DNA of 64,000 nucleotides from Nocardia blacklockiae (GTDB lineage Bacteria > Actinomycetota > Actinomycetes > Mycobacteriales > Mycobacteriaceae), in NCBI RefSeq assembly GCF_015477355.1, contig NZ_JADLRJ010000019.1:40505-104504 (forward strand), given 5' to 3'. The notes under the pieces were generated by a model. The model was not told where the DNA came from. It did no database searches and saw nothing but the letters and a program-made list of their open reading frames with translations. This document shows positions 8,217-15,550 of this stretch, in pieces; position 1 is the stretch's first letter; every line of letters begins with the position of its first letter. A program made the position numbers and the translations under genes.

Positions 8217-9353
8217 ATGAGCAGCACAGAGATTCGCCCCTTCCGCATCGAGATCCCGCAGCCGGAGATCGACGACCTCCGGCAGCGGTTGGCCCGGACA
8301 CGGTGGGCCGCCCAGCTTCCCGGTTCGGGACGCGACCGCGGGGTCCCGGTGTCCGAGGTGCGAGAGCTGGCCCGGTACTGGCAGAGCGAGTACGACTGGC
8401 GGGCGCAGGAGCGGCGGCTCAACGAGTTTCCGCAGTTCGTCACCGAGATCGACGGCGCGTCGGTGCATTTCCTGCATGTCCGCTCGGCGGAGCCGGGAGC
8501 GACTCCCGTACTGCTGAATCACGGCTGGCCGAACTCGTTCGTGGAATTCACCGAGTTGATCGGCCGGCTGACGGACCCGCGCGCCCACGGGGCGGACCCG
8601 GCCTCGGCCTGTCACGTGGTGGTGCCGTCGGTGCCGGGATTCGGCTTCTCTGAGCCGCCGCACACGACGGGCTGGACCGTCGACCGCGTCGCGGCGATGT
8701 GGGCGGAGCTGATGACCCGGCTGGGCTACGACCGCTACGTGGTGCAGGGCGGCGATCTGGGCACCTATGTCGCCACGGCACTCGCGCAGGCGGTCCCCGA
8801 GCGGGTGGTCGGCCTGTATATCACTGCGGGACTGGGCTTTCCGACCGAGGCCGACGCACCGGACCTGACCGGCGACGAGCGGGCCGCCTACGAGGCGCTG
8901 CTGTCCGCGGACTGGATGCACGGCGTCGACCACCACGCACTGCTGCGGGCGGCGCCGCAGACCTTCGACTTCGGCTGGACCGACTCCCCGGCCGCGGCGC
9001 TGGCGTGGATGTTGCAGAAGTTCCACGATTTCAGCGCCGCGGGCGCCCTCGACGCGGCGATCGATCGCGACGCGTTCCTGACCAACCTCAGCGTCTACTG
9101 GTTCACCCGGACGTTCGGCACCTCGGCGTGGACCTATTACGAGAGCACCGGTTTCGCCTGGCCGACGGGCTCGGCGGCGGTGCCGACCGGCGTGTACAGC
9201 GGCCCGCCCGGTATCCGACGGCTCGCCGAGCGCACCGCGAAGATCGTGCACTGGCCGACGGACAACCCGGCGGGTCACCACTTCATCGCCATGAACCGGC
9301 CCGACGACTACGCCGCCGACCTGCGCGACTTCCTTTCCACGGTCGACCGATAG
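8217..9353 (+). CDS. Epoxide hydrolase, alpha/beta-hydrolase fold with EHN domain
   Basis: 378 residues. The N-terminal EHN region starts I-R-P-F-R-I-E-I-P-Q-P-E-I-D-D-L-R-Q-R-L. The oxyanion motif is N-H-G-W-P (about 101-105) and the nucleophile is Asp180 in Q-G-G-D-L-G. Cap-domain tyrosines lie in S-V-Y-W-F-T and W-T-Y-Y-E-S, and the His is in A-G-H-H-F-I-A-M. It should convert epoxides to vicinal diols in the cytosol, probably for detoxification or lipid breakdown. It is a single gene, preceded by an operator-like palindrome and followed by a 16-bp-arm hairpin shared with the convergent acyl-CoA dehydrogenase. Confidence 0.92.
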   Translation: MSSTEIRPFRIEIPQPEIDDLRQRLARTRWAAQLPGSGRDRGVPVSEVRELARYWQSEYDWRAQERRLNEFPQFVTEIDGASVHFLHVRSAEPGATPVLLNHGWPNSFVEFTELIGRLTDPRAHGADPASACHVVVPSVPGFGFSEPPHTTGWTVDRVAAMWAELMTRLGYDRYVVQGGDLGTYVATALAQAVPERVVGLYITAGLGFPTEADAPDLTGDERAAYEALLSADWMHGVDHHALLRAAPQTFDFGWTDSPAAALAWMLQKFHDFSAAGALDAAIDRDAFLTNLSVYWFTRTFGTSAWTYYESTGFAWPTGSAAVPTGVYSGPPGIRRLAERTAKIVHWPTDNPAGHHFIAMNRPDDYAADLRDFLSTVDR

Positions 9354-9368
9354 GGCTTGTTCAGGTGA

Positions 9369-9408
9369 ATATTCACCTATCTAGCATCGTTACTAGATAG
9401 GTGAATAT
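9369..9408. repeat. Long perfect inverted repeat between convergent genes (terminator or protein site)
   Basis: Two 16-base arms (ATATTCACCTATCTAG and its exact complement) flank an 8-base loop CATCGTTA. The left side also contains an exact 16-bp palindrome AGGTGAATATTCACCT at 9363-9378. It lies 15 bases past the epoxide hydrolase stop and forms the last codons of the acyl-CoA dehydrogenase gene. It is AT-rich with no T-run, unlike the GC-rich terminators elsewhere in the window, so a bidirectional terminator or a regulator/recombinase site are both possible. Confidence 0.75.
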
Positions 9409-11353
9409 CAGGCTCGCGGGTGGACGGCAGGAATGGCGTGAGCAGGTTCTCCTCGGTGGAGGGACCGAACTGCCATTCCGCGATCCACGGCCCGGTGCCC
9501 TCGCTCGGGTCCAGGACGCCCGCCTCGAGCCACTGGTAACGGCCGTCGAGGACGCCGCGCGCGATGGCGGTGTCGGCGTCGTCGGTGTTGTCCCACAGGG
9601 CGTCGAACAGCGCCTGCACCCGCAGCCGCGCCTGCCGACAGAAGGCATCCGCCAGCTGTTCGGCGGCCGCGGCCTCGGCATCGTTCTCGGCCCGCAGCGC
9701 CTGCGCCCGCACGCACGCCGCGGACATGGCGAACAACTCGGCCCCGATGTCGACGATGCGCCCGAGGAAGCCCTGCCGGTACTCGAGTTTCGCCTGCCAG
9801 CGCCCCATCGCGTACATCAGCGACCGGGCCTGCTTGCGCGACATCCGCTCCACGAACCGCACGTGCTTGGCCAGCGGCCCGAATTCGGCGTAGGTGGCCG
9901 GTACCGTGCCCGCGCCGACGGCCAGCTGCGGGAACCACTTCGCGTAGAAACCGCCCGCGCCGACCGCCGCCTTGGCCTTGTCCTTGAACTCGGCGTTGCG
10001 GTCGACCAGGGCGCCGGCGGCGGACATGTGCGCATCGGCCATCTCGCGCGCGATCAGCAGGCGCATGATCTCGCTGGAACCCTCGAAGATGCGGTTGATC
10101 CGCAGGTCGCGCACCAACTGCTCGGCGCCGACCGCGCGCTCGCCGCGGGCGCCCAGCGAGGCCGCGGTCTCGTAGCCGCGCCCGCCGCGGATCTGGACCA
10201 GCTCGTCGGCGATCCGGCAGCTCATCTCCGAGGCCCAGAGCTTGGCCAGCGCGGCCTCGATGCGGATGTCGTTGCGGTCCTCGTCGCACATGGTGCCCGA
10301 CAGGTCCAGCGCCGCCTCCAGCGCGAAAGTCGTTGCGGCGATATAGGACAGCTTCGCGCCGACCGCCGCGTGCTCGCCCACCGGCCGGCCCCACTGCACG
10401 CGCTGGGCCGACCATTCGCGGGCGATCTTCAGGCTCCACTTGGCCGCGGCCGTGCACAGCGCCGGGATGGCCAGGCGGCCGGCGTTCAGCGTGGTGAGCG
10501 CGATCTTCAGGCCGTCGCCCTCGCGGCCGACCAGGTTGGCCCGGGGCACCCGCACGTTGTGCATGCGGGTGACGCCGTTCTCGATGCCGCGCAGGCCCAT
10601 GAAGGCGTTGCGCCGCTCCACGGTGATGCCTGGGGAATCCGCCTCGACCACGAAGGCCGAGATGCCGCCGCGCCGTCCCTCGCCGCGCGGCACCCGGGCC
10701 ATCACGACCAGCAGTTCGGCCACCACGCCGTTGGTGGTCCACAACTTCACGCCGTTGAGCACGTAGGCCTCGCCGTCCTCGGTCGGCGTCGCGGTGCAGG
10801 CCATGCGGGCCGGGTCGGAGCCCACGTCCGGCTCGGTGAGCAGGAAGGCACTGACCGCACCACGCGCACAGCGTGGCAGGAACTCGCGCTTCTGCTCGGG
10901 GGTACCGGCCAGCTTCAGCGGCTCCGGGACCCCGATCGACTGGTGCGCCGACAGCAGCACGCCCAGGCTGGGATGCGCCGAACCGACCACCATCAGCGCC
11001 TTGTTGTAGCCGACCTGCGACAGGCCCTGGCCGCCGTACTCCTCGGGGATCTTCAGCCCGAAGCAGCCGAGTTCGGCCAGGCCGCGGACGTATTCGGCGG
11101 GGATCTTCGCGGTCTGCTCGATCACGGCGCCGTCGATGGTGGCCACATAGGCCCGCAGCCGTTCCAGATAGGCCTCGGTCTTGGCGGCGTCCTCGGCCGA
11201 CGGCCGGGGATAGGGATGGATCAGGTCGAGCCGGAACCGGCCGAGGAACATCTCCTTCGCGAAGGACGGCTTGGCCCAGGTGGTTTCGCGGGATTCTTCG
11301 ACGAGCGCGCGGGCCTGTTCTTCGGTGGCGTCGACTTTCGCGGTGGTCGTCAT
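9377..11353 (-). CDS. VLCAD-like acyl-CoA dehydrogenase
   Basis: 658 residues from ATG 11353, just after GGAGGACATC; an ATG four codons earlier overlaps that ribosome site and is rejected. Residues about 30-420 are the classic fold: P-E-E-Y-G-G-Q-G-L, L-T-E-P-D-V-G-S-D, W-T-T-N-G, G-L-R-G-I-E-N-G and R-I-F-E-G-S-S-E-I-M-R-L with the catalytic Glu. About 200 extra C-terminal residues give the length and layout of very-long-chain dehydrogenases (ACADVL/ACAD9 type). FAD-dependent first step of beta-oxidation of long acyl-CoAs is expected. The last codons lie in a strong inverted repeat. Confidence 0.92.
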   Translation of the reverse strand: MTTTAKVDATEEQARALVEESRETTWAKPSFAKEMFLGRFRLDLIHPYPRPSAEDAAKTEAYLERLRAYVATIDGAVIEQTAKIPAEYVRGLAELGCFGLKIPEEYGGQGLSQVGYNKALMVVGSAHPSLGVLLSAHQSIGVPEPLKLAGTPEQKREFLPRCARGAVSAFLLTEPDVGSDPARMACTATPTEDGEAYVLNGVKLWTTNGVVAELLVVMARVPRGEGRRGGISAFVVEADSPGITVERRNAFMGLRGIENGVTRMHNVRVPRANLVGREGDGLKIALTTLNAGRLAIPALCTAAAKWSLKIAREWSAQRVQWGRPVGEHAAVGAKLSYIAATTFALEAALDLSGTMCDEDRNDIRIEAALAKLWASEMSCRIADELVQIRGGRGYETAASLGARGERAVGAEQLVRDLRINRIFEGSSEIMRLLIAREMADAHMSAAGALVDRNAEFKDKAKAAVGAGGFYAKWFPQLAVGAGTVPATYAEFGPLAKHVRFVERMSRKQARSLMYAMGRWQAKLEYRQGFLGRIVDIGAELFAMSAACVRAQALRAENDAEAAAAEQLADAFCRQARLRVQALFDALWDNTDDADTAIARGVLDGRYQWLEAGVLDPSEGTGPWIAEWQFGPSTEENLLTPFLPSTREPDIHLSSNDAR

Positions 11354-11529
11354 GATGTCCTCCATCGGACGTGATCAGGATCACATCGAGTGTAGGAGGG
11401 TTTGTTACCCGCCGGTAGGGGCGAGCCGGGCGGCGGTTCGGCATCGTGTCCATAACGGCAGGTTCGCGCGGTTAACACGCTGGCAATACCTATCGACAAC
11501 CGGGCAAGAACGGACTCCCGGGAGACGTC

Positions 11530-12489
11530 ATGTCGATCGCACTCCGCGCCGCCGACCACGACGGCCACCATGTCACCGTCAGCGCCGACGACGGCACGCC
11601 ACTGGCAGTGCGTGTCTTCGGCTCGGACGTCGCACCGCTGACCGTCGTCTTCGTGCACGGCCACTGCCTGCGCACCGAATCCTGGTCCTTCCTGCGCGAG
11701 CAGTTGCGGCGGCAGTGGGGCGAGGGCACCCGCATGGTGTTCTACGACCACCGCGGCCACGGCGAATCGGGCGCGGCCGACCCGGCCACCTACACCATCG
11801 ACCAGCTCGGTCAGGATCTCGACGCGGTGCTGCGCACGGTCGCGCCGACCGGACCCGTTGTGCTGGTGGGACATTCGATGGGCGCGATGGTGGTGCTCGC
11901 CTACGCGCGGCTGTTCCCCGCCGCGATCGGGACCCGCATCGCCGGCGTCGGGCTGCTCTCCGGTGCGGCCGGCAGCCTGACCACCGTCGGCCTCGCCCGA
12001 TTCCTGAACCGGCACGCCGTGTCCTCGCTGCGGGTCGCGGTGCGGCGGGCGCCCCGGATGATGCAGGCGTCGAAACGCCTGTCGCGCCGGATCTTCGAGC
12101 CGATGGTGCGCGAGGCGAGTTTCGGCACCCGCAAGGTGAGTCCGCGGATGATCGCCGTCGCGACCGCGATGCTCAACGACACCCCGCTGCTCACCATGAC
12201 CTGTTTCCTGGACTCGCTGATCCGTTTCGACGAGACCGCGACGCTGCGCCTGCTGGCGGATCTGCCGGCGCTGGTGCTGGCGGGTTCGGCTGACATCATG
12301 ATCCCGTTCGCTCACTCGGTGGTGCTGGCCTCGCAGCTCGGCGGGGCGGAGCTGGTCCGGCTCGACGGCGCCGGGCACAGCGTGATCCTGGAACGCGCCG
12401 AAGAGGTGGCGGCTGCGGTGGCCGCGCTGGTCGAGCGGGCCGTGGGCACCGCCGCCGCGCCGGGCTCGGCCTACGCCGTGGCGGGCTGA
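11530..12489 (+). CDS. Alpha/beta-fold hydrolase
   Basis: 319 residues with GGGAG before ATG 11530. The oxyanion motif is F-V-H-G-H-C (about 40-45), the nucleophile Ser lies in V-G-H-S-M-G (about 119), Asp in A-G-S-A-D-I-M-I-P and His in G-A-G-H-S-V. There is no signal peptide. The serine triad points to an esterase or lipase, or a lysophospholipase-type enzyme; the substrate cannot be read from sequence. It is divergent from the acyl-CoA dehydrogenase gene across 176 bases, so a shared promoter region and a linked role in lipid turnover are possible. Confidence 0.9.
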   Translation: MSIALRAADHDGHHVTVSADDGTPLAVRVFGSDVAPLTVVFVHGHCLRTESWSFLREQLRRQWGEGTRMVFYDHRGHGESGAADPATYTIDQLGQDLDAVLRTVAPTGPVVLVGHSMGAMVVLAYARLFPAAIGTRIAGVGLLSGAAGSLTTVGLARFLNRHAVSSLRVAVRRAPRMMQASKRLSRRIFEPMVREASFGTRKVSPRMIAVATAMLNDTPLLTMTCFLDSLIRFDETATLRLLADLPALVLAGSADIMIPFAHSVVLASQLGGAELVRLDGAGHSVILERAEEVAAAVAALVERAVGTAAAPGSAYAVAG

Positions 12490-12556
12490 CCGAAGATCAC
12501 GTACTGTGTTGTAGATCACGATGTGCGGTCTGTCACACGGGCTCGAGGAGGTTTCG

Positions 12557-12847
12557 ATGACACGCAGCGAGATTGCTGAGCTGCACTTCGCGGTGGGTCA
12601 GCTCCGGCAGTGCGTCGGCGCGTTGCGCGCCCACTACGGAGACGCCAACTCCGTACGGCGGCTGGAGAACGACCTCGAACGGCTCACCATCGATGCCGAC
12701 GAATTCGAGAAGTCGCCCCCACCCGAGGTTTCCGACCGCCGGCAGCAGGAGGTCATCTACGTCCCGGACAGCAAGTCCGACGAGGCCGCCTGGATGGGCG
12801 CCCAGGACGAGGGCCTCGGCTTCCACTCCCGCCCCCGCACCAAGTAG
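12557..12847 (+). CDS. Small conserved hypothetical protein
   Basis: 96 residues. ATG 12557 is chosen because GAGGAGG precedes it; an ATG 36 bases earlier has no such site. The sequence is acidic and helical: S-E-I-A-E-L-H-F-A-V-G-Q-L-R-Q-C-V-G-A-L-R, then R-R-L-E-N-D-L-E-R-L-T-I-D-A-D-E-F, and a polar tail with V-P-D-S. There is no membrane or catalytic motif. It lies 67 bases after the hydrolase, in the same direction, and may share its transcript. Family not recognised. Confidence 0.75.
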   Translation: MTRSEIAELHFAVGQLRQCVGALRAHYGDANSVRRLENDLERLTIDADEFEKSPPPEVSDRRQQEVIYVPDSKSDEAAWMGAQDEGLGFHSRPRTK

Positions 12848-12920
12848 CAAGCGACATCCGAGCCGCGAGCCGGGTAACCACCGGCTCGCGGCCCTGATGC
12901 GTGCGGGTGTGTGGTCAGGC

Positions 12921-13045
12921 ACGGTGGGCCGAGCGTGATGGTCGGGCGTGATGGCCCGAGCGCGATGGCCCGAGCGCGATGGCTCAAGCGCGGTGGCTCG
13001 AGTGCGAAGGGGCGGGCGCGGATAGTCGAGCGCGGTGGGTCAGGC
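12921..13045. repeat. Degenerate 14-bp tandem repeat, about nine units
   Basis: Units of the form GCGATGGCCCGAGC follow each other with a 14-base period (one unit is 13), for example GTGATGGCCCGAGC, GCGATGGCCCGAGC, GCGATGGCTCAAGC, GCGGTGGCTCGAGT and GCGGTGGGTCAGGC. The array fills the gap between the small hypothetical gene and the thiolase-like gene, whose final codons and TGA (13040-13042) lie inside the last units. Because the period is not a multiple of three, unit gain or loss would shift the thiolase C-terminus. Confidence 0.85.
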
Positions 13046-14218
13046 GCGGTGGCGGCCGGAGCGGCGGCTGCGGAGGCCGTGGAAGCGGGCGCCCTTGGGG
13101 GTGGCGGCGGTCGGGGCGGCGGTGGCGGATTCGAAGAGGATCGCGGTGCCGCGGTCGGGTGCCGGGTTGGCGGCCACCAGGGCGTAGGCGCCGCCGCGGC
13201 GGGCGAGTTCGTGCAGAAGGGACGTGGTCATGCGCGGGCCCGCGGCGGGGCCGGGGTCGCCCAGGGCGAGCGCGCCGCCGTTGACGTTCACCGCCTCCAG
13301 GTCGTGGCGGCCGAAGTGGCGAGTCAGCGCCAGCACCTCGACCGCCGACCGCTCGGCCACCTCCAGGACGTCGATGTCGTCGAGCGCGAGACCGTTGCGC
13401 GCCAACACTTTCGCCACCGCGGGAACCGCGGCGGGTGCGCTGCCGTCGGCACCCGCGGCGACCCAGTCGGTCAGATAGGCGAGCGGCTCCAGCCCGAGAT
13501 CGACCAGCCGGTCCTCGGCCACCACCAGGCAGGCAGCCGCACCGGCACCCGCGGACGACACGGCCGCCGCGGTGAGCACCCCGTCCGGTTCCAACGGAGC
13601 CAGGCTGATCAGCGCGCGGGTCGACAGGTCCGCGCGCGCCTGCTCGTCGCGATCCACCAGATGCGGTACGGCGCTTTCGGTTCGGTGCCGCAGCTCGTCC
13701 GGCGCGGCGGCCACCACCGGCACCGTCTCGGCGTCGAAGAAGCCCTGCCGCCAGGCGCGCGCGGCGCGGCGGCGCGTGAGCAAGGCGTATTCGTCGGACT
13801 CGGCACGCGTCACGTGATAGCGGCGGGCCAGCCATTCGGCATGCGCCAGCTCCGCCGGATCGACCGGGGCGTCGAGCGGCGCGGCGTCATGCACACCCCC
13901 GGCGACCACCACCGACGCGACCTCGGAATGCACCATCATGGCCGCCGCGAGCAGCGCCGACAGCCCGGCCCCGGCTCCCGGCCCGACGTCGAAACCGGCC
14001 AGGGCGGACGGCAATCCCGCGTCCAGCGCCGCCGACCGGGCGAGTCCCGGCGGGCCCGCCAGCACCACCTCGTCGACCCGGCCGCCGTCGAATCCCGCGC
14101 GGCCGACGGCACCGGCGAGCGCGGCCGCGGCCAGTCGCCGCGGCGGCAGCGCCGCCAAGACGCCGCCGGCGAGACCGCTCGGCGTGCGCACCGGCGACAC
14201 GATCGCCGCTCTCCTCAT
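13040..14218 (-). CDS. Thiolase-like protein lacking the catalytic residues
   Basis: 392 residues, with GAGGAGAG before ATG 14218. The overall thiolase plan is clear (A-I-V-S-P-V-R-T-P at the start, V-A-G-G near 108, N-V-N-G-G-A-L-A-L-G near 330). The nucleophilic Cys of the C-x-S-G-L motif aligns to Ala82 (G-A-G-A-G-L), the G-H-P His is Asp (A-L-G-D-P), the C-x-G-G-G Cys is Asn (A-A-N-P-A-P), and the N-E-A-F motif reads A-E-R-S. All usual catalytic centres are gone, so claisen or thiolytic chemistry is unlikely. It may bind acyl-CoA or be decaying; the reading frame is intact. Confidence 0.85.
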   Translation of the reverse strand: MRRAAIVSPVRTPSGLAGGVLAALPPRRLAAAALAGAVGRAGFDGGRVDEVVLAGPPGLARSAALDAGLPSALAGFDVGPGAGAGLSALLAAAMMVHSEVASVVVAGGVHDAAPLDAPVDPAELAHAEWLARRYHVTRAESDEYALLTRRRAARAWRQGFFDAETVPVVAAAPDELRHRTESAVPHLVDRDEQARADLSTRALISLAPLEPDGVLTAAAVSSAGAGAAACLVVAEDRLVDLGLEPLAYLTDWVAAGADGSAPAAVPAVAKVLARNGLALDDIDVLEVAERSAVEVLALTRHFGRHDLEAVNVNGGALALGDPGPAAGPRMTTSLLHELARRGGAYALVAANPAPDRGTAILFESATAAPTAATPKGARFHGLRSRRSGRHRA

Positions 14219-14623
14219 CGACTCTCCTCACTTCCCGCACCGGTGCCGGCAGCTAACTGCCGCGCGGTGCGACCGGCCGGCGGCAACCGCCCGCACCGCC
14301 CCGGCGCCACACCGTCCGGCACCCGCGCTCCGGCCCACCGGGGGAGCAGCCCACCACAGCGTTGTTGCTGGTGTGTGACGCGAAGACCAGCGCCGATCGG
14401 GTGTGAAACGACGCAATTCCGAGCAGGTGCCGAAAGGTGCTGCGCACCAGTGCGGTTCGTGAGGTTTGCTTACGGTTCACTGTCGAGACCGCCACGCCAC
14501 ATGATCAGAAAATGTGGCGCAAATCATAGCTGTCCAGCCGGGTCGATATTGCCGGGACCGGGCGCGTGTCATAGCAGGGGTGCCGTATGGTGCTCACCAT
14601 CACATTCGATGCCGGAGGTAACG
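14219..14623. other. Divergent intergenic region between thiolase-like gene and sdh operon
   Basis: About 400 bases without a gene. It must hold promoters in both directions. The visible structures are the palindrome at 14495-14519 and a GC-rich inverted segment near the thiolase start. An ATG at 14587, preceded by AGGGG, is in frame with the sdh membrane gene but would add 25 residues that look unlike coding sequence. I see no RNA gene here. Confidence 0.6.
14495..14519. promoter_or_regulatory. Palindromic operator-like site upstream of sdh
   Basis: Arms CGCCACAT and ATGTGGCG are exact reverse complements of 8 bp around a 9-base spacer. The site lies about 105-130 bases before the sdh leader ORF, in the only AT-richer stretch of the region. 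The size fits a dimeric transcription factor. Nothing in the window identifies the regulator. Confidence 0.5.
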
Positions 14624-14665
14624 ATGACGTTCCACGGGGTAGATCAGCGAGGCATCCTGCAGTGA
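14624..14665 (+). CDS. Possible 13-codon leader peptide of the sdh operon
   Basis: A short ORF, M-T-F-H-G-V-D-Q-R-G-I-L-Q, has GGAGG seven bases before its ATG. Its TGA (14663-14665) overlaps the GTG at 14662 that best starts the succinate dehydrogenase membrane subunit. That GTG has no ribosome site of its own, so translation of the subunit would depend on ribosomes finishing the leader. The GTGA overlap is the same coupling used by several other gene pairs in this window. Expression of the peptide itself is inference. Confidence 0.5.
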   Translation: MTFHGVDQRGILQ

Positions 14666-15492
14666 ACGCAGCACCGACACGCGCACCCGAATCGGGCACG
14701 GGAGTCTTCAGCGCCACTCGCGCGGCCATATCGGCACGGACGCTACGCACCGACCGGTGGTGGCTCCCGCCGCTGATCACCGTGCTGGGACTGGGCGCGT
14801 TCATCGTCTACGCGACCGTGAGAGCCTTTGTGCGCTCGGCCTATTGGGTCGCCGACTACCACTATCTGACACCGTTCTACTCACCCTGCGTGAGCACCTC
14901 GTGCGTCGAGGGCTCGGCGCACTTCGGGCACTGGGTGGGCGCGCTGCCGGTGTGGATCCCGCTCGGGTTCCTGGTGCTGCCGTTCCTGCTGCTGTTCCGC
15001 CTGACCTGCTACTACTACCGCAAGGCCTACTACCGGGCGGTCTGGTTCTCGCCGCCGGCCTGCGCGGTGGCCGAGCCGCACGCGAAATACACCGGGGAGA
15101 CCCGGCTTCCGCTGATCATCCAGAACGCGCACCGCTACTTCTTCTATGTCGCGTGCATCGTCTCGGTGGTCAACACCTACGACGCGATCGTCGCCTTCCA
15201 CGGCAAGTCGGGCGGCTTCGGATTCGGGCTCGGCAACCTGGTGCTGCTGCTGAACGTGGTGCTGCTGTGGGCCTACACGCTCTCCTGCCACTCCTGCCGG
15301 CACATCGCGGGCGGGCGGCTCAAGCACTTCTCGGCGCATCCGGTCCGGTACTGGTTCTGGACCCAGGTCTCGAAGCTGAACACCCGGCACATGGCGCTGG
15401 CCTGGACGACGCTGGGCACGCTGGTGCTCACCGACTTCTACGTCATGCTCGTCGCCAGCGGCACCATCGCCGACCTGCGCTTCGTCGACTGA
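14662..15492 (+). CDS. Succinate dehydrogenase (Sdh1-type) membrane anchor subunit
   Basis: 276 residues from GTG 14662; the alternative ATG 14587 gives 301. At least five membrane helices are visible, starting with L-P-P-L-I-T-V-L-G-L-G-A-F-I-V-Y. They include F-L-V-L-P-F-L-L-L-F-R-L-T-C-Y-Y-Y and L-V-L-L-L-N-V-V-L-L-W-A-Y, with Cys-rich C-H-S-C-R-H and many His that could serve as haem or quinone contacts. Length and gene order (anchor, flavoprotein, iron-sulfur) match the actinobacterial Sdh1 complex (M. tuberculosis Rv0249c-Rv0247c). It anchors succinate oxidation to the quinone pool in the cytoplasmic membrane. It may be coupled to the upstream leader ORF. Confidence 0.88.
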   Translation: MNAAPTRAPESGTGVFSATRAAISARTLRTDRWWLPPLITVLGLGAFIVYATVRAFVRSAYWVADYHYLTPFYSPCVSTSCVEGSAHFGHWVGALPVWIPLGFLVLPFLLLFRLTCYYYRKAYYRAVWFSPPACAVAEPHAKYTGETRLPLIIQNAHRYFFYVACIVSVVNTYDAIVAFHGKSGGFGFGLGNLVLLLNVVLLWAYTLSCHSCRHIAGGRLKHFSAHPVRYWFWTQVSKLNTRHMALAWTTLGTLVLTDFYVMLVASGTIADLRFVD

Positions 15493-15550
15493 CGCGCGCC
15501 CCTTCGAAAACCCAGCCTTTTTCCCCAGTCTCCCAGGAGTATTCGGTTCC

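Noticed and set aside
12921-13045. CRISPR-like tandem repeat
   Set aside because: Period is only 14 bases, without spacers, and the units are degenerate.
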